This document shows, piece by piece, positions 32,750-45,034 of a DNA stretch of 64,000 bases. Location of the stretch: positions 53,387-117,386 of the forward strand of contig MU129987.1 in assembly GCA_015039465.1 (NCBI GenBank). The letters are read 5' to 3'. Under the pieces are notes generated by a model, which was not told the DNA's origin, ran no database searches, and saw only the letters and a program-made list of their open reading frames with translations. How positions within the stretch are numbered: the first letter of the stretch is position 1; each line of letters starts with the position of its first letter. The DNA comes from Phlegmacium glaucopus (taxonomy: Eukaryota; Basidiomycota; Agaricomycetes; Agaricales; Cortinariaceae). Position numbers and translations under genes: made by a program.

Positions 32750-34698
32750 ATGGTAAACGTCACCTACAATACGTGTGAGTCAGCCATATCCATATCCATG
32801 ACGCCTAGTTCTCATTTCAATCATACCAGCTGGGGACCTCGTGGCCTACGCTCCGGATGGCACCACTATCTTGTACAACCTCGGTGACATATCGTTCGTC
32901 ATCTGTGCCATGGCTCTTGTATGGGTTATGTTTCCTGGAGTTGGCTTCTTCTATTCTGGTCTCTTAAGGCGAAAGAATGCATTATCCATGATCTATATTT
33001 CTATGGCCTCGATCGCTGTTGTTAGTTTCCAGGTATGTTCTTTACAACTTCGTTCCATGACCCCTTAATGATTCATGAACCAACTTTTTTCACTAGTGGT
33101 TCTTCTGGGGTTACTCATTAGCATTTAGCGACACGGGTGGTCGTTACATTGGCAATCTCAGTGGGCTTTTTTTGCTTGGTCCACTTTTTCAATGCTAAAA
33201 TTTACTAAACTTCACACAGAATATCTAGGGCTCAAAGGAATCCTTGACCAACCTTCCGTTGGGAGTTCAAGAATTCCAGCTATCTTATTCTGTCTATATC
33301 AAATGATGTTCGCAGCCATCACGTATGTCTTTTTCTTTCCTTCTGAAATTGGAAATTCGGTCTAGATCAAACAAAGCCCTGCTCTCGCCATTGGTGCCAC
33401 CGCAGAACGTGGCCGTCTCGGTCCCTCACTCGTCTTCGTCTTCATCTGGAGCACTCTCGTCTATGACCCCATTGCCTACTGGACTTTGAACCCCTCGGGC
33501 TGGTTATTCGTCCTCGGCGCCCTCGACTTTGCGGGTGGTACCCCTATACACATCAGTTCCGGTACCGCCGCCTTGGCCATTTCGATTTATTTAGGCAAAC
33601 GACGTGGATATGGTACCGAGAGACTGGCTTATAAACCTCAGAATACAAGTTATGTCATTCTTGGTACTGTGTTGCTTTGGTTTGGATGGTTTGGGTTCAA
33701 TGGAGGTTCGGCTCTCTCAGCCAACCTGAGAGCCGTCCAGGCTTGCATTGTCACAAATATGGCAGCTTCGGTTGGGGGTTTGACTTGGATGCTTTGGGTA
33801 AGTCTTATGCCTCTTCGAATCCTTCTGTAAATTGAACTATGTGGTATTAGGATTACCGCATAGATCAAAAATGGAGTGCAATCGGTTTCTGTTCTGGCGC
33901 TATTTCGGGTTTGGTTGCCATCACTCCCGCGTCTGGTTTTGTTGGTACTCGTAAGTTGCATCAATGCCATACACGTCCAACTATGCATTTACAAATCAAC
34001 TCTCTACAGCCGCGGCTGTCGTATTTGGTGTTTTGGGTGGCACCATATGTAATTTCGGCACTCAACTCAAGTTTTTACTTGGTTATGATGATGCTCTTGA
34101 TGTAATTAATGCCGTTCCTCTTCTATTCCCCTCTGGACTAATGTAACCCTTGGCCACCATCCCCCTCCCTCCCCTAACAGATATTCGCCACACTTACTAT
34201 CGGTGGGGTCGTTGGGGACCTCCTGACAGGCATATTTGCCCAATCCAGTGTGGCAGGTTTCGATGGCATTACCAATATCCCAGGAGGATGGTTAGACCAT
34301 CATTACATTCAATTAGCATATCAATTGGCTGATTCAGCTGCTGGCTTGACTTATTCATTTGTTATGACTGTGAGTTTTTTTTCTTCCACAGTATTTAATG
34401 CACCATCTGTCTTGTCTCTTCTCCCTTATCTTCCCTGATAAACACGTCTACTTTTCGAAAATAGACGATCATTCTTTGGGTAATGCATTACATCCCTGGT
34501 TTATCCTTACGGGCAAGTGAAGAAGCTGAAATTTTAGGTATAGACGATGCAGAGATGGGAGAGTTTGCCTACGATTATGTTGGGTTGGAGCAAGAGATTG
34601 GGCATACCTTAGATCCGATTGGCGCTGTGGGTGGAGGCGAGGGAGCCGGAGCACCACAATCATCACGAACAGCTACGACGTCAATAAGGGAGAGATGA
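32750..34698 (+). CDS. Ammonium transporter, AMT/MEP family
   Basis: Nine exons: 32750-32774, 32830-33032, 33097-33160, 33220-33322, 33377-33797, 33851-33950, 34010-34101, 34181-34369, 34465-34698. Phases fit and the product is 476 aa, normal for fungal Mep proteins with 11 membrane helices. Family words include GDISFVICAMALVWVMFPGV, GFFYSGLLRRKNALSM, FFWGYSLAFSDTGGRYIGNL, GATAERGRLGPSLVFVFIW, LDFAGGTPIHISSGTAAL and WFGFNGGSAL. The C-terminal tail is GLSLRASEEAEILGIDDAEM. The first pore His is present (GTPIHISSG). The segment expected to hold the second pore His reads DIFATLTIGGVVGDLLTGIF, where relatives usually have FALHAVGG-like sequence, so the second His appears to be missing. The intron before exon 5 ends in AAAG rather than CAG or TAG. 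It imports ammonium at the plasma membrane; some members also signal for filamentous growth. Confidence 0.93.
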
Positions 34699-35373
34699 GA
34701 AAAGAGCGACCTGTTGATGATGCACGTTTGCCAGAGAAGATCGAGGTTTAATTTTTGTTCCATACTATGTCACTTTGACCTACGTACACGTATGTCACTG
34801 TTTTTGAGAAACTTAGGGTTCAGTATACTATGTTTGTTGTTTTCACCTATCACATCGCCGACTTTTCCTCATTCCGATACGGTACCTATTATCATTATTC
34901 TGTCCTTTTATCCCGAGTTTTTTCTGTCCTCCAGATCTAGACAGGTACTTCTCGTAAATGACGTCAGTCGAATTCAATATCATTTGATGTTCGACGTTCG
35001 ACAGATCCGATGCCGGTTGAAAACGTGAAGTAGACTTGTTGGCATTCAGGATTGTGTATTCAGAATCGGAAGCCGTGGGCTACTCCGTACACTCCCATTT
35101 TTGTATTCCTATCTATGCGATTTTACATTGGGTTTTAGTCTGACTGAGTGAAATTGAGGCTTTTCAATGTCGGGCAACTCGGGAAGTTCCATGGAGTCCT
35201 ACCGTCCAACAGCGCCGCAGCGGTCGCCATGTTACATTTTTTGAATATCGGAGTGTGTCTGATGAAAATACATATCGTAAAAATGTGATTGCTTTAAAAA
35301 AAAGAACGAAAGACAAACAAAAAAAAAGTTTTACAATAAAGCCAGCCAATGGCTCCCCAACAAAAACCCCTCT
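34699..35373. other. No gene seen
   Basis: 3' flank of the transporter gene. Short frames only. Runs of A and C (35,296-35,385) near the right edge. Confidence 0.5.
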
Positions 35374-36960
35374 TATCATCCCCCCCCCCTGTACACCTCA
35401 TCAAAATATTTCTCCGACGGCATCGTGCGTAACTGATCCAGCTCGAGTACATTCAAAGTCCCAGACACACCAAAGCTTTTGATCGTGTCGTATCGCTTAG
35501 TCCTTTCAAAGTCCATCGGACGCCAGGCAAGTCCGACAACTGGAGATATTCCGAAAGACAGTCGAATTGACAATACAATATAATCATTGTAACGGGAAGT
35601 CAATAGTGTACATGTACTAAATGTCAATAGCATGTCGCCATGCCTGAACTTCCTGCACATTTGGGAGTGTCTAACGAAATCAAGATGTGAGCAAAGAATG
35701 AGTCTAATATGATTGCAAAAATCCTACTTTGGTAAAGCTCCTCGAGCAGGTGCTCATCTAAAATATAAGATGGTCAGGTCACGAATGGGTATAATCGGAA
35801 TGAAATAAACTTACCTCGACCTGAGAGCAAATATTGCCCATAGTCTTCTAATTGCGGCACAGTGTACTTGTGGAGTTGGGACTTCCTCTTCGCATTCATC
35901 ATCTGTATGGCCCATCTCCGCATCGGATGGTGGCGACATGGGCTGGAGTTCAGGTGCTGGAAGGGGATAGGTATTGAAGATCTGCGCATATGTATTTGGC
36001 CGAACAGCTGGGTCCCAGTATATCATTTTGACCAATTTGATAGTCAAGTGTATGAGAGTCATAACATCAGTGGGCAACGGAAGAGGTGGCAGCCACTGCT
36101 GCCTGAGATACCGTCTGAACTTTCTCTCAGCATTGAGAATAACGAGAAATGGGTTCAAATTTGCAGCAGGGTGATGATGATAACCAAAGGAAAATGGTGG
36201 GAAGCGAGGATCGGTGAGGTTTCCTGGTGATTCGCGTAGGCCTTGTGTGACACCAGACCATTCGCCCCTCGACTGTACGCGACAAGTACCTTGCCATAGG
36301 AAGCATATGCTCAGCACGCAGGGCCACTAGTCCATACTGAGGATTGGCGATCGCAGGATTTTGTAACTGCAAGTTACAGAGAACATTGAATCTGGTATAC
36401 CCAACAGAATAAACGATAGACCTTACATCAAGCATTCGGGCGGGGTCAAAGCCTGTGGTGTCGAACACTACCTGTCGCCTGTCATTGTCTTTCTCCAACA
36501 TGCTGACAAGTTGTTTCAATGTGTTCAGAGATCCAGTGACAGAAAAAAAGGCATATTTATCAAGCGCAGCATGGAGGCCACGATCGACTTGTGCGAGAGA
36601 GAATAAGAAGGATGTGAGCCTACTATTTGATAGATTAACTCCACTATCCAACACAAAGTTTGCTTCGACGATGCGTCTCCCTCTGAGTAAGTTCTCCTAC
36701 AGGAAGACGGTAGCGGTGAGAGAAGGCAATGTGATGGATCAGAGGCCAACGTACAACCTCTTCCTTGACGTCAGGGTCGTTCCTGACAGCGTTAACCCAG
36801 TGCACTCTTTTGTGAGTATAGCACGAGGATTTGGTGATGAAACAGGGTCCTCTCGGTCAATATTGCGATACGCGGTGGACGTAGTCGAACTGGCTGAAGG
36901 CGCACAGCAAGAGTGAGCGTCGGGTGTGAGATCATCAACACCCCAAGCCTGAACTCCAGG
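35374..36960 (-). pseudogene. Unrecognised multi-exon gene, probably decayed
   Basis: Minus-strand pieces read as one protein: KRVHWVNAVRNDPDVKEEVV, then LLRGRRIVEANFVLDSGVNL, then QVDRGLHAALDKYAFFSV. A normal intron follows at about 36,430-36,371. Then come NPAIANPQYGLVALRAEHML and MARYL, and later PGNLTDPRFPPFSFGYHHHP, WLPPLPLPTDVMTLIHL, VKMIYWDPAVRPNTYAQIF and VPQLEDYGQYLLSDEHLLEE. Two joins (near 36,285 and 35,880) need a one-base frame change that no intron explains, and I see no clear start. The text looks like a real, once-conserved protein but I cannot name the family. Sequencing errors in an intact gene are an alternative. It runs tail-away from the esterase remnant on the other strand. 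Confidence 0.4.
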
Positions 36961-37024
36961 GGCTTTATAGAAGTTTGTACAGGTGGTTATCTTCTTGGTC
37001 TTGAGAACGGCAGACGAAAGACAC

Positions 37025-37586
37025 ATGGAACCTGTTCTGCAATTTTGTAACTCCGATAATAAATCGGTGGCTCAAGCCTGCCTCCTCTCGACGACGGCCC
37101 ACAAGTTGTGTTCGATTTCACTCAGTCGCACGGACGCTGATGAATTAGAACCTATTGTCGAACAAATGTTCGATGCTATGCATGATCTTTACATCAAATG
37201 GAAGGCCAGATCATTTCTGTTAATTGATATGCTGCCTATGCAGCGGGCTCCTGGAGGTACGATTATATGTATTCCTTGATTCTCCTACTTATAACTGGAA
37301 TGCAGGTATCCTCATGGATATAGATGCAGAACGATACAATACCTGGAATACGCACCTCCTCGAGCAAGCTACGTCATTTGCAAACTCAGCATCAATGGCT
37401 TCAGTGTTTGTAGTGTCCGCGCACCGCATTATCTCGGATATCCTTGACCATCCAGAAGAATTCGGATTGTCGAATTCCTCTGGAAGCGGAAACAACCTCA
37501 ACGATGATGACGATAACGACGACGAAGGTCAAATTTGGGTCATCTTTCAGGCGCTGCTCATCAATCTTTTGCGGATCGGTTATTGA
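37025..37586 (+). pseudogene. Truncated GDSL/SGNH esterase (CE16-like)
   Basis: Only the C-terminal half is present. The first piece ends LYIKWKARSFLLIDMLPMQR-APGG, matching the 'lidmPPldRsP' block of fungal GDSL esterases. A 49-bp intron-like gap follows at 37,257-37,305. The second piece has RYNTWNTHLLEQATSFAN, SVFVVSAHRIISDILDHP and an acidic stretch. The catalytic GDS block that should lie near the N-terminus is absent. The usual D--H catalytic pair near the C-terminus (W-D-LH-T) is replaced by WVIFQALLINLL, so the end is also damaged. It cannot be an active esterase. The 5' side abuts the decayed minus-strand gene. Confidence 0.6.
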
Positions 37587-38134
37587 AAAATTTGCACGTG
37601 ATGGTTGAAAGTCCGAAAAGGGCGGAATTCGGCATCTGCCGGAATGTTGTGCGTTACACCAGCAAAATTTTTGGACTATAAATAGGACTCGTAACTGCTC
37701 AGCTGGTGAATTGAAAGTTCTGGTTTCGTGTCTGCGTCTCGAGACTAGGCTTCCATGACTATCTGGATGTACGATAAACTTGTCTGGTTACTACGGGCGA
37801 GCACTCATTGTTGGCTGGTTGCTATTTTGCGACGGCGGCAACTCAGATACCACCGGAGATGAGGGGGTTCTCATTCGAAAAGCAGGTCAGCTTAATGCCA
37901 TGAATATCCGACTTTCAAATTCATTTTTATACTAGGGATTTGTTGCCCAAGTTAGCAAGAGACTAGAGTCAGGAGGTTGCACACCAGTTTATATTAACGG
38001 AGTCAGTCCCAGATTGAAAGGCTCACATTCTCTGTGTCAACTATCCGTCCTTCTATTTCGCACGGTTTCCATACACCCTACATGTTCACTTCTACTTAAT
38101 CACCAGAGCAGACCTACGTTCGTCTGCCCACAAT
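37587..38134. other. Upstream region of P450 gene
   Basis: No gene recognised. Should contain the promoter of the P450 that starts at 38,135. A TATA-like word (ACTATAAATAGGAC) lies at about 37,675, rather far upstream. Confidence 0.4.
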
Positions 38135-40116
38135 ATGTTCAAGTACGCTAGTGAAGGTATCCTATCCTATCCCATCATGTCCCACAGGATCCCTTACTTT
38201 TGATTCTTAGTAGGCGCTTACGTCTATACTCGCTGGGGAATACCCATACCAAGCTCTTGGATTGCAGTTCTCCTTGTACTCACAATTGCAACTTGCACTC
38301 TGCAGTTCCTCAGTTCAAAACATCGTTATGACAACGATGGCGTACTCCGACTACAAAGCCTTCCCTATATCGACGCCTGGTATTTCCTAACCAAACCGTA
38401 TGATTTTCTTCAACACAACCTCCGGAAAACCGGGAAAAGAATGTTTTCTTTCAATATACGTCAGGTGAGGCTTAAATCTCAAGTACGACAGCAAGCTCAT
38501 GCAAGTCTAGCATCATGTAGTCGTCCTCACTGGAGCTGAGTCTCGCAAGATATTTCATACTGACAAGAGTCTTTCCTTGGGCCAGGCAAATCTCATCCTT
38601 AGAGGGGTTGTTCCTCAGATCCAGGACGTGGGGATAAAGTATGACGAACTTGCTGGTGAACCAGAAACGGAGTTTATAAAGCGGTTACATGTTCTTCAGC
38701 ACAGGGATAGACTAGTGGATCGTAAGTCCATCTATGTCCCCACGTGCTCAAACAAGTTTTGATTACCATCCAGTCATTCCGATTCTTTTGGACGATCTTA
38801 ACCGTGTCATGAAGGATTGGGGAAACCAGGCTACTATCAATCCTTTCGATCAGATGTACAAAGTATGTTCGAGCATTGTTGGGTTTGTCCTACATTAATC
38901 CAAGCATCTAGCTTGTTTTCCAAATGACGATGCGTATGGCAACTTGCCGGGAACTTTCTGACGACCCAGACGCCGTCAAAGCTCTTGCCCAACACTATCG
39001 AGATCATCGTAATGGTTCTACACCAACTGCTGCCCTCTTTCCATGGTTCCCAAGTTGGGCGAAGGTCACCAAGTTGAAGGCGACTACGGCATTATTTAAC
39101 ATGCTTAGTTCCCACGTTGAACTGAGACGAAAATCCACCGTCCAAACGAATGATCCATTTGATATCCTTATTGCAAGGGGGGATACGAATACCAATGTTG
39201 CCGGGGTGAGATTCCTTTCCTCGTTCATTAATCAATTGGTTCTGATGTCTTTTAGTTTATTGCCATCATGATCGCTGGGGCAGTCAACACGGGGACTAGT
39301 TGTGAGTAATGAGTAACGCCATTTTCAACCTAACTTCCTGCTATTCTTATGACCGTGATTATAGCTTCGTGGGCTCTACTTCACTTAGCCGTCAACGCTG
39401 TATGGAAAGCAAAGGCAATCAACGAACTAAAAACTCTTGTCACCAACCACTCCAACGCTATTTCATCAGAACCTATCCACAAACAACTTGCATCAATCCC
39501 TCTTACCGCATGGGAAGAAGAAACGCCAGTGCTTGATGCTGTCATTCGTGAGACCTTGAGATTATTCATGACAGGTTCATCTCTTCGGCGCGTCGTCTAC
39601 GACGACGTCACTTTCGGAGATATTACTATCAAACGGGGCGATTTTCTTGCTTGCTCTCATGCTGATGTACATCTCGACCCCGATATTTACACTGACCCAC
39701 TGGTGTTCGATCCGGCTCGCTATGGCCCTGGCCGCGAAGAAGACAAAAAGGTTGCTTTCGGTTACATCAGTTGGGGTGCAGGTACGCTAATCGGTCGACC
39801 CCTTTTGGTAGAACGTTATTTATTCATTCTAACTCCTCTTTATAGGTCGCCATATTTGTGCCGGTATGAGAGTCGCGAAACTGGAGATAAAACTGTTACT
39901 TGCTGTGGTCCTCCTCCGATACAAATACACGCTAGTCGATGGGTCTGGCCATTCTCCCACGGCACTCCCAAAGGCGAACAAGAACAGTCATGATCCTGAT
40001 GTATATGCAGTTTTCTTTAAAGTATACGCACATCTTAACATTAACCTTTTTCTCAACATTAGGTGCAAATTCTCGGAGAACCATGCTATCTGAAGCTTGA
40101 ACGTTTGAACGCTTGA
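38135..40116 (+). CDS. Cytochrome P450 monooxygenase
   Basis: Nine exons: 38135-38156, 38214-38464, 38511-38721, 38774-38862, 38912-39205, 39256-39301, 39365-39781, 39846-40021, 40063-40116. Phases fit and the product is 519 aa. An N-terminal membrane anchor (SSWIAVLLVLTIATCTLQFL) is followed by a Pro-containing hinge. The I-helix reads AGAVNTGTSS, with Asn where most P450s have an acidic residue before the conserved Thr. The K-helix ExxR is ETLR (RETLRLFMTGSSLRR). The haem loop FGYISWGAG-RHICAGMRVAK keeps F--G-R-C-G and is split by an intron. I chose a final 41-nt intron because it yields the usual ending GEPCYLKLERLNA; reading through instead gives an unrelated tail. It acts at the ER membrane with a reductase. 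The substrate is unknown, and the haem-loop style (WGAGRH-C-G) resembles CYP51-related and other fungal clans. First intact gene of the tailoring-enzyme block. Confidence 0.9.
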
Positions 40117-40567
40117 TTGAGTGGCGAGATGGGTATATACCGACTTAATGCTAACTTGTAACTCCCTCTGCCATACATGTTGTATTAAGTCGAACGAAAG
40201 TCGAACTTTGGGTACGCCTGTAGTACTGAGGTCGAGAATGAGCAAACACAGTGTTTACTAATATAACCGTCTCTGCACCACATCCTTCGTGAACTACTGT
40301 GTGCCTGATCTTTCAATTTTTTAAAAATATTTTGTCACAGGTGATTTGAGCCATCACGCAGATTCAGTGAACAGGTTCGTATCCGCAACTCCACAGAAAC
40401 CCCTGTGGCAGCTCCTCCGAGGGAACCTTCTCTCCTTACAACAAAGTCGGGATAACATCAGCTGATGGAACCTGAAGGGCAGCCGCTGGCAAGGATGGGT
40501 GACAGGGAAACAGTAAGAGCTAGATGGGAGTCAGGACGGGTCTAACTGAAGGTTGCGCAAATAGGAA
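40117..40567. other. Spacer before acyltransferase
   Basis: No gene or repeat supported. An ATG start for the acyltransferase could not be found here in the right frame. Confidence 0.45.
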
Positions 40568-42249
40568 TTGGGTCTATCGAACCAAGCGACTACGAGGGTC
40601 GAATCGTTACACACGGTTCTCGCAGACGATCACGACACGATTCCCCCAGAATTGGACCTGCCCGGATATGACTTGACGTTCTACTATGTACGCCGATCCA
40701 TATGGTCAGAAGCGTTTTCTTACAAGTCAAGAAGGTACAAAATGTCCACGTTTATCCTGGTCATTTGGATATGGACATTTTCAGGGTGGCGCTTTCCCGA
40801 GTTCTACGGCTTTATTGGCATGCTACTGGCCGCGTGCGCAAGCAGGAAGATAATCGATGGAAAGTTGGTAAACTTTTGTTTGGACTGGAAAAGTAACTCA
40901 CATCCGACCTGAAGATCACATCCACAGGTTTGCCTATTCCACTCGGGATTTGCGTCCAGCCACAGGCACTTGACCTCGATAGGGTGGTCATCCAGGACCA
41001 CTTGCAACCTTACCTCCTGGAGGTAACTCAAAGTCCCTACGACGACATGGATGCCCCGCTCCTCCTTATCAAAGTCTGCTTGTTGCATGATTGCACGACG
41101 TTGGGCATATCTTGGCACCACACCCTAGGTAACGTACTCTCTAACATCCCCCAGCGTCACACTAAAAAAACATATGTTTTACTGCAAAAGGGGATGCTGC
41201 TGTTCAACTTGGCTTTACCCGTGCACTCTCTGCGTACTATCAGGGTTCACCTGTACCTGTGAACAGCATCCCCAGTTTCACTAAGCCTGACTTCGCTTCT
41301 TTACCGACAGAGCACACGCAGCTGCCCTTGTCAAAAATGAATCACCTTGGAAGTGCTTCCCGTGAAGCACCAGAAATGTCTTTCCAACAAGATAATTTCA
41401 CCCAAAGAGTTGATGTTCGAGTTCCCATCAGCCAGCTGGAGAGTCTGCGACAAGCGGTGAAGTTACGCTGCAAGTCAAGTTTGACCATCAGCGTCCAAGA
41501 TTGCATTAGCGCCTTCGTGATCCACTGCCTTAGCTCCGTTTTGGAACAACCAATCCAAGAAGTTACCAACGTCGTTAGCGTATGTAGCCAGCCACCATTC
41601 TATTGACAGGTCAGTACTGAAATGCATTTAAGTGCAGAGCGCAACCCCCCGGGTTGTTTGATCCACATGCTGTGGCGAACGCGGTTGTCATGGTGAGAAG
41701 ACCGAGATATCCTTCATTTATGACTTAACACTACTGCAACAGGTTCCTTGCAGGCTGGAACTCGAAGACCTTCATGACTTCCCCTCTCTTGTCTTGAAAA
41801 TCCGAGAATCCATCGTCCAAGGGCGTGATCGTGCTTTTGTCCAGTCGTGGATGAGGGCTGTCGATAAAATGAGATCGGATGCCGCCAATAACGATGGAAA
41901 ACAAACCATTTCGAACGAACTTGGCACATTGTTAATAAACTCGCAACTAGTGTAAGCCCGAAAATTAGACTTTCCATTGGGACTATTCATGATCGGTTTG
42001 TATAGCTTGGATTGGCAATCTGCTGATTTCGGCTTTCCTGGAAAATCGCGATTCCATACCCCGGGCACTATGCAATATTATCTTCGTGTTTTCTGGGCAA
42101 ATAATGACCTGAACGACGATGTGGAGGCTTCACCTCCAGGTCGTGTCGTAGACATCTCTTTTGGCGTACCCAGCCATGTCAAGAGCGCGGTTGAGAAGAA
42201 AATAGGAGAAATTTTGGAGAGCGACTCGTTTCCTCATAATTTGATGTAG
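40568..42249 (+). pseudogene. BAHD-type acyltransferase, frameshifted
   Basis: Pieces, in order: up to 40687, 40735-40867, 40928-41128, 41191-41579, about 41640-41692, 41743-41951, 42006-42249. They read DDHDTIPPELDLPGYDLTFY, RVALSRVLRLYWHATGRV, then the active-site word SWHHTLG-DAA across an intron. This keeps the HxxxD of the family, with Ala instead of the usual Gly after it. Then follow INSQL, SADFGFPGKSRFHTPG (the DFGWG-like motif, here DFGFG) and a normal C-terminus. Two faults: no ATG precedes the first piece in frame, and the join SVV/S to PPGLFDPHAVANAVVM needs one more base in the run of six C at 41,645-41,650. The family acylates alcohols or amines in fungal secondary metabolites (trichothecene acetyltransferase and relatives). 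A sequencing error in the C run would leave only the missing start to explain. Confidence 0.7.
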
Positions 42250-42695
42250 CAAATGCTCTTCAAACCTTCCTTGATATTGGTAAACTCGTTTTGAGGACAT
42301 GTTTCTTTACTTCCATCGACTCTACTAATGTTTATTGGGCCTCTGCCCTCTGTATGATCGTTCTCCTCTTCTTTGTTACGATAGTCTCCTTCCTACCTTC
42401 CCAGTTTCTCTTCGTCATCATCTATCCGTGGTATGGACATCACTCACCGTTTGTATACGTCGTTTCTGCCGATAAAGAAACCTCTCCCTCTCCCCGTTCC
42501 TACATCTGCTTCACATCGAAATTTTGTTATGTAAAAAAAGGGTTCATACTTCAGAACGAAGAAAAAGCATAATTGTCTGAGGTAGGACAGAGAGAGTGCC
42601 TACAGAGCAAATATAACTAATAGCTACTAGCCAACAAGCCTAGTCGCTACCGCAAGTGCCAGTAATCTTCAGTCAGCCATTACCCCGCTATCCGT
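42250..42695. other. Convergent 3' region
   Basis: The acyltransferase and the minus-strand P450 both end here. No gene. A hydrophobic short frame at 42,290-42,480 has no support. Confidence 0.45.
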
Positions 42696-45034
42696 TCACG
42701 GGTTGACCAGTGACACCTTGATAGGAAACTCGGCAATAGGCTTGTCCCTGCCTTTCACTGAAGGCATGACAACTCCGGCGTCGCACCATATATACTCACA
42801 ATCAGCCGCCGGTTCGAAAACAAACGCCTCGACTAGAGTTGAGAGGACAACCTCTGTTGGGAAGGAATTAGACAGCTAATTCGGAATGAGAGATGGAGGG
42901 CAAAACACACTCATTTCTAATTCCGAGAACTTGAATCCACTAAGATCATGATATTATCAGATAAGACGGCTTTGAAAAGGTATGCTCAAAACAACGCACA
43001 CGCAAGATCTTTCTCCCCCTAAAAATGTCATCCTGAAGAGAAGCACCGTGAGTTGTTGGCCTTAAGAATTTCACCGCGGCTTACTGTCCAGAATAAACCC
43101 CAGGAAATTTCTTTTCCATAGATAATCTCCGTTCTCCCAACCATCGCTCGGGCTTCCATTCGTGTGCATCTGGACCCCAGATATCTGGGTCCCGGTTAGC
43201 CGCTATTATGCCTATAACCAATTGTGTATTCTTCCGCAAGTGTAAGGACGATGTCTTCGTGCCGTCGTTCAAGGTGACAGGCTCAGATAAGGGTAAAATA
43301 ACATCTTCTTGGGTACTGTGATTTGGAACATCAAGGCTAAGGATGTCAATCTGTTCAAAGGTTCGATTGACTTACATGCGGGAGAGCCGTGGGATGGGAG
43401 GATGGCTGAGAACAAGGTTGAAATGATGTTGGGTGGTGAATTCGGAGGAAGGCTCACAGTCTCATCGTCTCAAGAACAATAGAATCAAGTGAAGGCAAGG
43501 ATGCCAGCGTGTCATGGTCTAGAGTTCCGCCGTTATCCCTCCTGGACTTAACGATCTCCTCCCTGAGCTCCTGCTGGACTTTGGGACGAGTGATCATGAT
43601 CCACAGAAGTCGGCATAGTGAATTAGATGTTGTGTCGTTTGCTGCAAAGACAAACGTCCTGATATTGAAGAGTGTATCAGATCGCTGGATTCATCCACGA
43701 GACGAGGACATACGTCATGAGAGCAAGAACTTCTTCTTCTGACAAGTGCTGTCCAGATTCGGGGTCTGTCGCCTTAGCTTTGACTATGTAATATGTTAAA
43801 ATGTTGGTTTATATGGTGATGAATGATGAAATTGACTCAACGTATTAGGTTCATTATGTCCTTGCCTCCTGAATCAAGATCATTTGCAGCGATATGTTTC
43901 ATTTGATGTCGGTAAATCTCCATTGTGGTTTCCGCCATTTTATCCACGACGTCACATAGATTTCTAACATTCTTGAGAGGGATTTTATGAACAACCCACT
44001 GGCGGAAGCGATCTGAGCCAATTTTCACAAGAAAAGGCATAATTCTTCGCAGCGGCCGCACAAAGGAAATACTCGGCCTGGGACTGAATTCAGCATACAA
44101 GGGTTTTTACATGATATCAGTTGTGGTACTTGCAGAAGTTTTTTAATTGCATGGGCGTATTGATCCTCGGCTGAATCATTGAAAGCGTTAAACGAGTATC
44201 CGAGGCCACCTCTTCCAATGAGCTCAAGAGCTGTCTTGGACAACCAGGGTGTCATCTCAATCTCTTTAGTGCCGCTTCGGACCTGTGCTGCAATGATATC
44301 TCTTAGCTATGAGAACATATTGCTTCGTCAAGCATTCAACATTAGAAAGCAAGGCTTGTTGAATACCTCTTCAGCGATATCCTGGAAAATTGGCGTTAAA
44401 TCTCGTATATGTGCCAGAGAGAACATCGGGTTGATGATCTTGCGCTGTCTCTTATGACGATCCCCTATGAAACAAAATTATGCACTAAGAATGGAAAGAG
44501 GGTAAAAACATACCAACGCTGGAGAAAAGACCTGGCCCGAAAATCACTTCATTTGTGCTACAGGCCAAGTTCTAGCGGTGAGTTTGTTTTCGTAAAATAT
44601 CCAACTCACGCAAACAACCATGGAGTCTGTTCATAAGAATCTCGATCCTTCACGATGATGTGATCCAATGCCTTGGAATCGGTGATATAGACCTGCTTAT
44701 CCTAATGAGGGTGAGTATCAAGTTCTGGAGGAAAGCGACGGAGAATACCCAGAGGTATCCATAAATGCGAAAGGCCTTGCCGTGTTTCTTTGCGCTTTCG
44801 CTATGCCATGAGAGCGTGTGTCGCCCGTAAACTTGTTTTAGATTGCCTAACTCATCGGAGTGTTCTTGATGAGTGCCTTAACGGAAGAAAATGTTAATGT
44901 CTCGTACCATGGAAGAACGACTGTCGATGCGGCCCTAAGAGCTTATCAATATCTCCGTCTGAGCGAACGAATCGGAAGAAGAGGTATATGATGCTCAAAA
45001 TTGCGATCGCCACCAGAGTTACAAAGGTGGACAT
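42696..45034 (-). CDS. Cytochrome P450, 14 exons
   Basis: Exons: 45034-44908, 44846-44749, 44701-44610, 44557-44514, 44464-44367, 44306-44134, 44083-43842, 43783-43714, 43658-43458, 43405-43376, 43315-43085, 43032-43000, 42939-42911, 42853-42696. All phases fit and the product is 541 aa. It starts with a membrane anchor (FVTLVAIAILSIIYLFFRFV). The C-helix is GDRHKRQRKIINPMFS. The I-helix TFVFAANDTTSNSL has the oxygen-binding acid and Thr. ExxR is ETMRLHPP, the PERF motif is EWKPERWLG, and the haem loop FLGGERSCVGFKF is complete and split by intron 12. The intron after exon 6 starts GCAAGT, a GC-AG intron; GT alternatives there break the frame. The body resembles fungal P450s with 'TFVFAGHDTTS' helices, a different clan from the P450 at 38 kb. 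Substrate unknown. Confidence 0.88.

Noticed and set aside
40681..40735. Frameshift in the acyltransferase near its start
   Set aside because: A 47-nt GT-AG intron (40,688-40,734) restores the conserved FYYVQNVHVY join.
42961..43085. Loss of the P450 haem-binding C-terminus on the minus strand
   Set aside because: The long frame stops before it, but three more small exons complete FLGGERSCVG and the normal tail.
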